Both the position numbers and the translations under genes were made by a program. Positions 53,134-61,699 of a DNA stretch of 64,000 bases are shown here, piece by piece (the first letter of the stretch is position 1; each line of letters starts with the position of its first letter). The notes below the pieces were generated by a model, which worked only from the letters and a program-made list of their open reading frames with translations, had not been told where the DNA came from and searched no databases. Source of the DNA: Streptomyces sp. R28 (GTDB taxonomy: Bacteria > Actinomycetota > Actinomycetes > Streptomycetales > Streptomycetaceae); NCBI RefSeq assembly GCF_041052385.1, contig NZ_CP163439.1:5259001-5323000 (forward strand). The letters run 5' to 3'.

Positions 53134-53682
53134 ATGGACGAAAGACGCACCGTGAAGGTGTCGAAGTACCTCTCGAAGCACCTGCGCCATCAGCCCGAGC
53201 GAATCGGGCTCACGCTCGACGAGGGCGGCTGGGTCGAGATCGACACCCTGATCGCCGCCGCGGGCGCGCACGGCTTCCGGTTCACCCGGAAAGAGCTGGA
53301 CCACGTGGTCGCCGCCAATGACAAGCAGCGCTTCGCGATCGAGGGCACCCGGATCCGCGCCAGCCAGGGCCACAGCATCGACGTCGACCTCGGGCTGCCC
53401 CCGGCGACACCGCCGCCGTACCTCTACCACGGCACCGTGGCCGACAGCCTCGACGCGATCCGCGCCGAAGGGCTGCGGCCCATGAACAGGCACGACGTGC
53501 ACCTCTCGCCCGACCGCGAGACCGCCACGCGGGTCGGCGCCCGGCGCGGCCGCCCACTGGTGCTCTCCGTGGACGCCGGCGCCATGCACCACGACGGCCA
53601 TGTCTTCCACGTCAGCGCGAACGGGGTGTGGCTGACGAAGGCCGTGCCACCGGAGTACCTGCGTTTCCCCGACTCGGACTGA
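53134..53682 (+). CDS. kptA: RNA 2'-phosphotransferase (Tpt1/KptA)
   Basis: 182 aa, typical length. Family marks: KYLSKHLRHQPERIGLTLDE (catalytic Arg and His), DKQRFAIEGTRIRASQGHS, YLYHGTVADSLDAIRAEGL (NAD-binding H-G-T) and HLSPDRETATRVGARRGRP with the last Arg. Transfers an internal RNA 2'-phosphate to NAD+, giving ADP-ribose cyclic phosphate; the role in bacteria without tRNA splicing of this type is unclear. Confidence 0.93.
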   Translation: MDERRTVKVSKYLSKHLRHQPERIGLTLDEGGWVEIDTLIAAAGAHGFRFTRKELDHVVAANDKQRFAIEGTRIRASQGHSIDVDLGLPPATPPPYLYHGTVADSLDAIRAEGLRPMNRHDVHLSPDRETATRVGARRGRPLVLSVDAGAMHHDGHVFHVSANGVWLTKAVPPEYLRFPDSD

Positions 53683-53849
53683 CCCCCCTGCCTTACAGCA
53701 GGCTCGGGGCCCACCTCGGGCGTGCTCAGTGATATAGACCAATTTTCCCACCACGGAGGCCGCCGTCACCGCCACCGCCCTCCGCGCAGTCACCGCCGAG
53801 TACGCGCAATCAGCCTCACTCCGTGGCTGAGCAGCCGCGCGCGGTGACT

Positions 53850-53863
53850 GTTTCACGTGAAAC
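53850..53863. other. parS site (perfect)
   Basis: GTTTCACGTGAAAC, the ParB-binding centromere sequence, 26 bp upstream of the LLM gene start. Confidence 0.9.
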
Positions 53864-53888
53864 CCGTTCGGCCGCTTACGCTCGACAC

Positions 53889-54791
53889 ATGAGTCTGCGC
53901 CTGAGCACCGTGATCCTCCCGTACCGTCGCTGGTCCGAGGGGGGCCGCGAGGCATGGCAGCGCGCGGAGCAGCTCGGCTTCCACACCGCGTACACCTACG
54001 ACCACCTGTCCTGGCGCAGCTTCCGGGACGGCCCGTGGTTCGGTGCCGTGCCGACGCTGACCGCCGCCGCGGCCGTCACCGACCGTCTGCGGCTCGGCAC
54101 TCTGGTGACCTCGCCGAACTTCCGGCATCCGGTGCCGTACGCCAAGGAACTGGTCTCCCTCGACGACATCTCCGGTGGCCGCTTCACGCTCGGCGTCGGT
54201 GCGGGCGGCTCGGGGTTCGACGCCACCGTGCTCGGCCAGGACCCGTGGACGCCGCGCGAGCGGGCCGACCGGTTCGCCGAGTTCGTCCAGCTCCTGGACC
54301 GGCTGCTGACCGAGGACGCGGTGTCGTACGAGGGCGACTTCTATTCGGCACACGAGGCACGCAACATCCCGGGCTGTGTGCAGCGCCCCCGGCTGCCCTT
54401 CGCGGTCGCCGCGACCGGCCCGCGTGGGCTGCGGCTCGCGGCGCGGTACGGGCAGGCATGGGTGACGACGGGCGACCCCAAGCTGTACGAGACCGGCACT
54501 CCCGAACAGTCGATTCAAGCCATTCGCGGACAGGCCGAGAAGCTGGCCGACGCCTGCGCCGAGATCGGCCGGGACACCGCCGACCTCGACAAGATCCTGC
54601 TCACCGGTTTCACTCCGGACCGCAGCCGTCCGTTGGAGTCCTTCGACGCGTTCGTGGACTTCGCGGGGCGCCATCAGGAACTGGGATTCACCGAGATCGT
54701 GGTCCACTGGCCGATCCCCGACTCGGACTTCGCGGCCGACGAGAAGGTCTTCGAGCAGATCGCCATGGAGGCGGCAGCTCAGCTGCGGTGA
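53889..54791 (+). CDS. LLM-class F420-dependent oxidoreductase
   Basis: 300 aa from the ATG at 53889; a frame from 53823 would read through the parS site. Luciferase-like TIM barrel: GFHTAYTYDHLSWRSFRDGP, LRLGTLVTSPNFRHPVPYAK and the cofactor-binding LGVGAGGSGFDATVLGQDPW. Close in type to F420-dependent reductases of actinobacteria. Substrate unknown. Confidence 0.9.
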   Translation: MSLRLSTVILPYRRWSEGGREAWQRAEQLGFHTAYTYDHLSWRSFRDGPWFGAVPTLTAAAAVTDRLRLGTLVTSPNFRHPVPYAKELVSLDDISGGRFTLGVGAGGSGFDATVLGQDPWTPRERADRFAEFVQLLDRLLTEDAVSYEGDFYSAHEARNIPGCVQRPRLPFAVAATGPRGLRLAARYGQAWVTTGDPKLYETGTPEQSIQAIRGQAEKLADACAEIGRDTADLDKILLTGFTPDRSRPLESFDAFVDFAGRHQELGFTEIVVHWPIPDSDFAADEKVFEQIAMEAAAQLR

Positions 54792-54921
54792 GCCGGTCGG
54801 GCGCGACAGTGCTGGTCAGGACCGTGTGGGCGGGGCCCTCAGGGACGGTTTCTCCTCAGGCGGTGCCTCAGATGTGCGGACTGCCGCACGGTCGTGCAGG
54901 CATATGCGGGAGAATGACCCG

Positions 54922-55794
54922 GTGACCTCAGCGACTCGACAGCCCCAGACTCCGGCCGCCGCCGCTGTCCGCCCGCGGCTCATCGCCACCGACCTGGACG
55001 GCACCCTTCTGCAAGACGACAAGTCGGTCTCCCCGCGCACGGTGGCCGCGCTGGCCGCCGCCGAGGAGGCGGGCATCGAGGTGTTCTTCGTCACCGGGCG
55101 CCCGGCCCGCTGGATGGATGTCGTCAGCGACCACGTCCACGGTCACGGCCTGGCGATCTGCGGCAACGGGGCGGCGGTGGTCGACCTGCACGGCGGGCCC
55201 GGCGCCCACCGCTTCGTGAAGGTGCGGGAGCTGGCCCGGCAGAACGCGCTGGACGCCGTACGGCTGCTGCGCGAGGCGGCTCCGGACACGGTGTACGCGG
55301 TGGAGCAGACGTACGGCTTCTACCAGGAGCCGAACTATCCCAAGCTGCACATGGAGATACCGGACGAGCTCGCGCCGGCCGAGGACCTCCTGGCGCCGGA
55401 CGCCCCCGGCGCCGGCGAGCCCGTACTCAAGATCCTCGCCTACCACCACACCCTCGACCCCGACGCCTTCCTCACCCTCGCCCGCCTCGCCATCGGCGAC
55501 CGCGCCAATGTCACCCGCTCCAGCCCCAGCGCCCTGCTGGAGATCAGCGGCCCCGACGTCTCCAAGGCCAGCACGCTCGCCCTGTGCTGCGCCGAGCGCG
55601 GTATCTCGCACGAGGAGGTCGTGGCCTTCGGGGACATGCCGAACGACGTCGAGATGCTGACCTGGGCGGGCCAGTCGTACGCGATGGGCAATGCGCACCC
55701 GGATGTCGTCGCCGCCGCGTCGGGGCGCACGGTCGCCAACAACGAGGACGGTGTGGCGGTCGTGATCGAACAGCTGCTGGCGCAGCGGGACTAG
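54922..55794 (+). CDS. HAD-superfamily hydrolase (Cof type)
   Basis: 290 aa from the GTG at 54922, with GGGAG about 10 bp upstream. Motif I LIATDLDGTLLQDDKSVS, motif II FFVTGRPARW, Lys in SGPDVSKAST, and motif IV VAFGDMPNDVEMLTWAG. Same architecture as the HAD gene after serS. Predicted cytoplasmic phosphatase. It converges on the M23 peptidase gene with only 14 bp between stops. Confidence 0.92.
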   Translation: MTSATRQPQTPAAAAVRPRLIATDLDGTLLQDDKSVSPRTVAALAAAEEAGIEVFFVTGRPARWMDVVSDHVHGHGLAICGNGAAVVDLHGGPGAHRFVKVRELARQNALDAVRLLREAAPDTVYAVEQTYGFYQEPNYPKLHMEIPDELAPAEDLLAPDAPGAGEPVLKILAYHHTLDPDAFLTLARLAIGDRANVTRSSPSALLEISGPDVSKASTLALCCAERGISHEEVVAFGDMPNDVEMLTWAGQSYAMGNAHPDVVAAASGRTVANNEDGVAVVIEQLLAQRD

Positions 55795-55808
55795 GCCGAG
55801 CCAGCCTC

Positions 55809-56891
55809 CTACCCCACCTGCACCCCCCGCGCCGCCAGCCACGGCACCGGGTCCACCGCCGAGCCCATCTCCGCAGTGACCCGCACCTCGAAGTGCAGGT
55901 GTGGGCCGGTGGAGTTGCCGGTCGTGCCCGTCTGGCCGATCCACTGCCCGGTGTCCACGCGCTCGCCCTGGTCCACGGCGACGGAGGCAAGATGGGCGTA
56001 CTGCGTGTAGTAGCCGTCCGCATGCCGGACGACGATCTCCATGCCGAAGGCGCCCCCGCACGACACCCTGGCCACGCGCCCGTCCCCGACCGCCCGCACC
56101 GGCGTGCCGATGGGCACCGCGAAGTCCTGCCCGGTGTGCTGGTTCGCCCACCGCAGCCCGCCGCTGCCGAACGCCGCGGACAGCTCGTACGACTCCACCG
56201 GCGTGACCCACTCGGTCGTGAAGTCCGTCTGCGGTTGGTCGAGCCGGACGGCACCGGCGCAGGAGCCGGCGGCCACGGAGGCGTCGGCCTGCCCCTGCAA
56301 CTGCCACCGCGCCGCTTCGAGCTTCTGCTCGATGCCCTTCTTCAGCTCGGCGAGCGCGGCGTTGCGCTTGTCCAGGGTCTGCCAGGCCGCCGCGGCCTTG
56401 GCCTCGTCCGCGGCCAGCCGGGCCTCGGCACGACGGTTCTTCTCGATGGCGTTGTCGACGGCCAGGTTCGTCTGCGAGAAGACATGCTGACCGCGCATCA
56501 GCTGATCCGGGCTCTTGGCGAGGATCATCTGCACGGTGAGCGGCATTCCGCCGCTGCTGCGGTACTGGGCGCGCGCGATCCGGCCCAGGTCCTCGTGCAG
56601 GACGCCGATCTGCCGCCGCTCGCGTTCGAGCAGCGCCTCGATCCGCTGTGCCTTCGCCCGCTGCACCTCGGCCTCCTGCCGGCCCGCCTCGTACCGCTGT
56701 GTCGCCAGGGCCGCGTCCTCGTACAGCCGCGCCACCTGCGCACCGAGGCCCACATCACCGCCCGTTCCCCCGCCGTCGCGGCCCGGGGTGTCCTTCCCGT
56801 CGCCGGTGGCGTCGGCGGACGGAGCCACCAGCAGGGCGAGCGCGCACAGCAGCGCCGGAACGAGGAGGCGTTTGCGGCGATATGGGCGCAT
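55809..56891 (-). CDS. Secreted M23 (LytM) metallopeptidase with coiled coil
   Basis: 360 aa. Signal peptide LLVPALLCALALLVAPSADA; a long coiled coil (about 50-205) rich in Ala, Glu, Arg and Gln; then an M23 domain with zinc ligands in NQHTGQDFAVPIG (H-x3-D) and GPHLHFEVR (H-x-H). EnvC/NlpD-like arrangement; likely a cell-wall endopeptidase or amidase activator. AGGA lies 8 bp before the ATG. An upstream 155-bp gap separates it from cydCD. Confidence 0.92.
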   Translation of the reverse strand: MRPYRRKRLLVPALLCALALLVAPSADATGDGKDTPGRDGGGTGGDVGLGAQVARLYEDAALATQRYEAGRQEAEVQRAKAQRIEALLERERRQIGVLHEDLGRIARAQYRSSGGMPLTVQMILAKSPDQLMRGQHVFSQTNLAVDNAIEKNRRAEARLAADEAKAAAAWQTLDKRNAALAELKKGIEQKLEAARWQLQGQADASVAAGSCAGAVRLDQPQTDFTTEWVTPVESYELSAAFGSGGLRWANQHTGQDFAVPIGTPVRAVGDGRVARVSCGGAFGMEIVVRHADGYYTQYAHLASVAVDQGERVDTGQWIGQTGTTGNSTGPHLHFEVRVTAEMGSAVDPVPWLAARGVQVG

Positions 56892-57046
56892 GTCAGCGAT
56901 CCTGGCCCGCGCGCCGGGTCCCAGTCTTGTTCGGGTCGTACGCCTGGGGGACGCGTTGCTGCGGATGGGTCAGTACGCCTGTTGACGCGAGCGTCGACGA
57001 GCGGTCGCCGGAGAGCACTCACCCGCGACCACGGGCCGACCGCGCG

Positions 57047-60000
57047 CTACGGCGCCCCCACCAGCAAATCCGCCTCCTCCTCCCGCTCCACCATCCGCCG
57101 CAGCGGCCCGTCCACAGCGGCCAGCTCCGCGAACGTCCCTCGCTGCACCACACGCCCCGCGTCCAGGACGACCACCTCGTCCACCGCGTCCAGACCGGCC
57201 AGGCGATGGGTGATGAGCAGAGTCGTGCGGCCCTCGGTGGCGGCCAGCAGATCGGCGGTGAGGGCGTCGGCTGTGGGCAGATCGAGGTGCTCGGCGGGCT
57301 CGTCGAGCACGAGGACGGGGAAGTCGGCGAGCAGTGCGCGGGCCAGCGCGAGCCGCTGCCGCTGCCCGCCCGACAGCCGCGCCCCGTGCTCGCCCACGAG
57401 CGTGTCCAGCCCGTCGGGCAGGCTGTCGGCCCAGCCGAGCAACCGAGCCCGCTCGAGGGCGTCCCGCAGCTCGGCCTCGGTGGCGTCCTTCTTCGCGAGG
57501 AGCAGGTTCTCGCGTACGGAGCTGTCGAAGAGGTGCGCGTCCTGCGCGCACAGCCCGACGAGCCGCCGTACGTCGTCGCCGTCCAGCGAGTACGCGTCCA
57601 CGCCGCCCAGCGTGTACGAGCCCGCGTCCGTGTCCAGGAAGCGCAGGAGGACCTGCGCAAGCGTCGTCTTGCCGGACCCGGACGGGCCGACCACGGCGAT
57701 CCGGCGGCCCTCCTCCAGGGTCAGGTGAAGGCCGGCGAGCGCGTCCCGGTCCTGCCCCGCGTGACGGGCGGTCAGGCCCCTGACGGCGACCGGGAAGGGC
57801 GACGCAGGCGCCTGCTGGGGCCGCTCCGGCTCCCGTACGGGCTCGGGGGCGTCCAGCACCTCGTACACGCGCTCCGCGCTCTTGCGCACCCGCTGCCGGT
57901 ACTGCACGGCGAGCGGCAGCCCCAGGACGGCCTCGAAGGCAGCCAGGGGAGCCAGGACGACGACGGCCATCGCCACGCCGCCCAGCCGCCCCTCGGCGAC
58001 CGCCTGGGCGCCCACGAGGGCGGTGGCGGCGACGGTGAGGCCGGAGACCAGCGCGGTGAGTCCGTCGCCGAGCGCGGTGGCGGTGGCGGCCCGTGAGGCG
58101 ATCCGGGTGAGCGCCCCGTCGGCCCGCCGCGCTTCGGCCGTACGGCTGGGCAGGGCGCCGGCGACGGTCAGCTCCGCGGTGCCGGTGAGCAGATCCGTCA
58201 CGCGCGTCGCGAGCACTCCGCGGGCGGGGGCCAGCCTGTGCTCGGCGCGGCGGGCGACGGCACCCGTGACGAGCGGGACACCGGCCCCGGCCGCCAGGAG
58301 CCCCACCGCGAGCACGGCACCGGCCTCGGGCAGCAGCCACGCGGTGAAGCCGACGGCACCGGCGGACACAACGGCCGCCGCGGCCGCGGGCAACAGCCAG
58401 CGCAGCCAGTAGTCCTGCAGTGCGTCCACGTCGGCGACGAGCCGCGACAGCAGATCGCCCCGACGCGTGCGGCGCAGCCCGGCGGGCGCCAGCCGCTCCA
58501 GCCGCCGGTACACGGCGACCCGGGTGTCGGCCAGCATGCGCAGCACCGCGTCATGCGAGACCAGGCGCTCGGCGTACCGGAACACGGCCCGCCCGATACC
58601 GAAGGCGCGCGTCGCCGTCACAGCCACCATCAGGTACAGCACGGGCGGCTGCTGAGAGGCCCGCGAGATGAGCCACCCGGAGGTCGCCATGAGCCCGACG
58701 GCACTGCCGAGCGCGAGGCTCCCGAGCAGCAGCGCGAGGACGAGGCGGCCGCGCCGGGGACCGGACATGGCGCGGACCCGGGCGAGGACGCCCCGTGTGT
58801 GAGTCGCGAGCGGTACGGCTGCCCCGGCGGCGTCCGAAGGGGCCTGAGGTTCGTCCGCAGCGGTACCGCCCCGTGCTTCCCGCTCGATCGGGTCGATCGG
58901 GTGGCCGACGGCGGGCACGGGCGCCTCGGGCCGTGCGCCTGCCTGCACGGGTACCGCGGCTTCCGACAGCCGCACCACCCGGTCCGCCACGCCCAGCAGC
59001 GCCGGCCGATGCACCACCAGCAGCACCGTCCGCCCCACCGCCAGCCTCCGCACGGCCTCCACGACCTCGGCCTCGGTGGCCCCGTCGAGGGCGGCCGTCG
59101 GCTCGTCGAGCAGCAGTACGGGCCGGTCCGCAAGGAACGCCCGGGCCAGTGCGAGCCGCTGCCGCTGCCCTGCGGACAGCCCGGCCCCGTCCTCACCGAG
59201 CACGGTGTCGACGCCCCCGGACAGCGCGTCCACGAACTCCAGCGCCCCGGCATCCCCCAGCGCACGTCGTACGGCAGCGTCGTCCGCGTCGGGCCGTGCC
59301 AGCCGTACGTTCTCGGCGATCGTCCCGGCGTACAGGTGCGGCCGCTGCGGAACCCAGGCGATACGTGAGCGCCACTCCTGCAGATCGAGATCGGCGAGAT
59401 CGGCTCCCCCGACCAGCACCCGCCCCTCGGCAGGCCGCACGAACCCCAACAGCACGTTCAGCAGCGTCGACTTGCCCGCGCCGCTCGGCCCGACGAGCGC
59501 GACCGTCTCCCCGGGCTCGACGGCGAGGGACACGTCCGACACGACGTCGGCGGACCGTCCGGGGTAGCGGACCGAGACTCCTTCGAATGACACCGTCCCC
59601 GTCGGCACCGCCGCGGTCCCCGAGGCCGGCCTCGGCGTCTCCAGCACCTCGAAGATCTCCTCGGCCGCGGACAGACCCTCGGCCGCCGCGTGGTACTGCG
59701 CACCCACCTGACGCAGCGGGAGATAGGCCTCGGGCGCCAGCACGAGGATGACCAGGCCGTCGTACAGATGCATCTCGCCGTGGACGAGCCGCATGCCGAT
59801 CGTCACGGCGACCAGTGCCACCGAGAGGGTCGAGAGCAGCTCCAGTGCGAAGGAGGAGATGAAGGCGATCCGCAGTGTCCGCATGGTCGCCCGGCGGTAC
59901 TCGCCGGTGATGCGCCGGATCGACTCGGCCTGCGCCTTGGCCCGCCCGAACACCTTCAGGGTCGGCAGCCCGGCGACGACGTCCAGGAAGTGCCCGGACA

Positions 60001-60595
60001 GCCGGGACAGCAGCCGCCACTGGCGGTCCATCCGGGACTGCGTGGCCCAGCCGATCAGCATCATGAAGACCGGGATGAGCGGAAGGGTGCCGACGATGAT
60101 CGCCGCCGAGACCCAGTCCTCGGTCACGATTCGCGCCAGCACGGCCACCGGCACCACCACCGCGAGCCCCAACTGCGGCAGATAGCGCGAGAAGTAGTCG
60201 TCGAGGGCATCGACGCCCCGCGTGGCGAGGGCGACCAGGGAACCGGTGCGCTGTCCGCTCAGCCAGCCGGGCCCCAGCTCGGCCGACCGCTCCAGCAGCC
60301 GCCCCCGCAGCTCCGACTTCACCGCCGCGCTCGCCCGGTGCGCGGCGAGCTCGGTGAGCCACGCGATGACCGCGCGGCCGACCGCTACAGCGGCCAACAG
60401 GAGCAGGGGAGTGCGCAGTTCGGCGGCGGACATCCCGTGCTCGAACGCACCTACCACCGCCTCGGCGATGAGCATCGCCTGCGCGATGACGAGCACCGCA
60501 CCGACGACGCCCAGGCCGACGACCGCGACCAGGAAGAGGCGAGTGGTGCGGGCGTATCGGAGAAGACGCGGATCGATCGGTTTCACGTGAAACAT
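57047..60595 (-). CDS. cydCD: Fused CydD-CydC thiol exporter ABC transporter
   Basis: 1182 aa from the ATG at 60595; a GTG at 60643 would add 16 residues. Two exporter halves in one chain: CydD (about 1-560) with Walker A GPSGAGKSTLLNV, signature LSAGQRQRLALARAF and VLLLDEPTAALDG; and CydC (about 600-1182) with GPSGSGKTTLAQV, LSGGQRQRLALARAL and LVLDEPAEHLDL. In E. coli CydDC exports glutathione and cysteine and is needed for cytochrome bd assembly; single-chain fusions are common in Streptomyces. The start codons overlap a perfect parS site, and a second lies 25 bp upstream. Confidence 0.95.
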   Translation of the reverse strand: MFHVKPIDPRLLRYARTTRLFLVAVVGLGVVGAVLVIAQAMLIAEAVVGAFEHGMSAAELRTPLLLLAAVAVGRAVIAWLTELAAHRASAAVKSELRGRLLERSAELGPGWLSGQRTGSLVALATRGVDALDDYFSRYLPQLGLAVVVPVAVLARIVTEDWVSAAIIVGTLPLIPVFMMLIGWATQSRMDRQWRLLSRLSGHFLDVVAGLPTLKVFGRAKAQAESIRRITGEYRRATMRTLRIAFISSFALELLSTLSVALVAVTIGMRLVHGEMHLYDGLVILVLAPEAYLPLRQVGAQYHAAAEGLSAAEEIFEVLETPRPASGTAAVPTGTVSFEGVSVRYPGRSADVVSDVSLAVEPGETVALVGPSGAGKSTLLNVLLGFVRPAEGRVLVGGADLADLDLQEWRSRIAWVPQRPHLYAGTIAENVRLARPDADDAAVRRALGDAGALEFVDALSGGVDTVLGEDGAGLSAGQRQRLALARAFLADRPVLLLDEPTAALDGATEAEVVEAVRRLAVGRTVLLVVHRPALLGVADRVVRLSEAAVPVQAGARPEAPVPAVGHPIDPIEREARGGTAADEPQAPSDAAGAAVPLATHTRGVLARVRAMSGPRRGRLVLALLLGSLALGSAVGLMATSGWLISRASQQPPVLYLMVAVTATRAFGIGRAVFRYAERLVSHDAVLRMLADTRVAVYRRLERLAPAGLRRTRRGDLLSRLVADVDALQDYWLRWLLPAAAAAVVSAGAVGFTAWLLPEAGAVLAVGLLAAGAGVPLVTGAVARRAEHRLAPARGVLATRVTDLLTGTAELTVAGALPSRTAEARRADGALTRIASRAATATALGDGLTALVSGLTVAATALVGAQAVAEGRLGGVAMAVVVLAPLAAFEAVLGLPLAVQYRQRVRKSAERVYEVLDAPEPVREPERPQQAPASPFPVAVRGLTARHAGQDRDALAGLHLTLEEGRRIAVVGPSGSGKTTLAQVLLRFLDTDAGSYTLGGVDAYSLDGDDVRRLVGLCAQDAHLFDSSVRENLLLAKKDATEAELRDALERARLLGWADSLPDGLDTLVGEHGARLSGGQRQRLALARALLADFPVLVLDEPAEHLDLPTADALTADLLAATEGRTTLLITHRLAGLDAVDEVVVLDAGRVVQRGTFAELAAVDGPLRRMVEREEEADLLVGAP
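60580..60593. other. parS site (perfect) at the cydCD start
   Basis: GTTTCACGTGAAAC, encoding FHVK just after the ATG at 60595. Confidence 0.92.
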
Positions 60596-60609
60596 GCCCT
60601 TCGGTCCAG

Positions 60610-60649
60610 GGCGGGGTGTTTCACGTGAAACATCGTGAACCACCCCGCC
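60610..60649 (-). terminator. Inverted repeat enclosing parS between cydB and cydCD
   Basis: GGCGGGGTG and CACCCCGCC form a perfect 9-bp stem around a 22-nt loop that contains the parS core, itself palindromic. It starts 11 bp after the cydB stop. It may attenuate cydB-to-cydCD read-through. Confidence 0.55.
60618..60631. other. parS site (perfect) upstream of cydCD
   Basis: GTTTCACGTGAAAC again, 38 bp from the previous copy, inside the loop of a hairpin between cydB and cydCD. Confidence 0.92.
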
Positions 60650-60659
60650 CGCAGCGGAC

Positions 60660-61679
60660 TCAGTGCGTGGCCCCCGCAGCGGCCTCCGCAGCGATGTGCT
60701 GCGTGCCGATCCGCTTACGGAACACCCAGTAGGTCCAGCCCTGGTAGAGCATGACGATCGGTGTGGCGATCACCGCGCACCAGGTCATGATCTTCAGCGT
60801 GTAGGGGCTCGACGAGGCGTTGGTGACCGTGAGGCTCCACTCGTCATTGAGCGAGGACGGCATGACGTTCGGGAAGAGCGTCAGGAAGAGCATCGCCACG
60901 GCGGCCACGATGGTGACGCCGGAGAAGGCGAACGACCATCCCTCACGCCCGGCCTGGTTCGCCACGAGCGCGGCGACCAGAGCCGCAACGGCCACGATCA
61001 GCGCGACCAGGCTCTTGCCGTCGCCGTTCTTGACCTGCGTCCAGAGCAGGAAGATCAGCGCCAGCACGGCGGCGGCGAGACCGACCCGCAGGGCCAGCGT
61101 CCGCGCCCGCTCCCGGATCTCCCCGACGGTCTTGAGCGCGGTGAACACCGCACCGTGGAAGGTGAACAGCGTCAGCGTCACCAGACCGCCGAGGAGCGCG
61201 TACGGATTGAGCAGGTCCCACAAGGTGCCGACATACTCGAAGTTCTGGTCGATCTTCACGCCCCGCACGATGTTGCCGAAGGCCACACCCCACAAGAACG
61301 CCGGGATCAGCGAGCACCAGAAGATGGCTTGCTCCCAGTTGCGCTGCCAGTTCTCCTCGGGCCGCTTGGCCCGGTACTCGAAGGCCACGCCCCGGACGAT
61401 CAGGCAGACCAGGATGAGCAGCAAGGGCAGGTAGAACCCGGAGAAGAGCGTGGCGTACCACTCAGGGAAGGCAGCGAAGGTCGCACCGCCGGCCGAGAGC
61501 AACCACACCTCGTTGCCGTCCCAGACGGGACCGATGGTGTTGATCAGCACCCGCCGCTCGGGCCGGTTACGGGCGAGCAGCTTGGTGAGGACCCCGACCC
61601 CGAAGTCGAACCCCTCCAGGAAGAAGTAGCCGATCCACAGGACGGCGATCAGGACGAACCAGACGTCGTGAAGTTCCAT
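60660..61679 (-). CDS. cydB: Cytochrome bd ubiquinol oxidase subunit II
   Basis: 339 aa with about eight membrane segments. Start HDVWFVLIAVLWIGYFFLEG FDFGVG is the CydB signature (shown in two parts: GYFFLEGFDFGVG). Also GPVWDGNEVWLLSAGG and FPNVMPSS typical of the family. Pairs with CydA to reduce O2 to water using menaquinol, without pumping protons. 20 bp separate it from cydA. Confidence 0.96.
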   Translation of the reverse strand: MELHDVWFVLIAVLWIGYFFLEGFDFGVGVLTKLLARNRPERRVLINTIGPVWDGNEVWLLSAGGATFAAFPEWYATLFSGFYLPLLLILVCLIVRGVAFEYRAKRPEENWQRNWEQAIFWCSLIPAFLWGVAFGNIVRGVKIDQNFEYVGTLWDLLNPYALLGGLVTLTLFTFHGAVFTALKTVGEIRERARTLALRVGLAAAVLALIFLLWTQVKNGDGKSLVALIVAVAALVAALVANQAGREGWSFAFSGVTIVAAVAMLFLTLFPNVMPSSLNDEWSLTVTNASSSPYTLKIMTWCAVIATPIVMLYQGWTYWVFRKRIGTQHIAAEAAAGATH

Positions 61680-61699
61680 GACTGTGCAACTCCCTCGGC

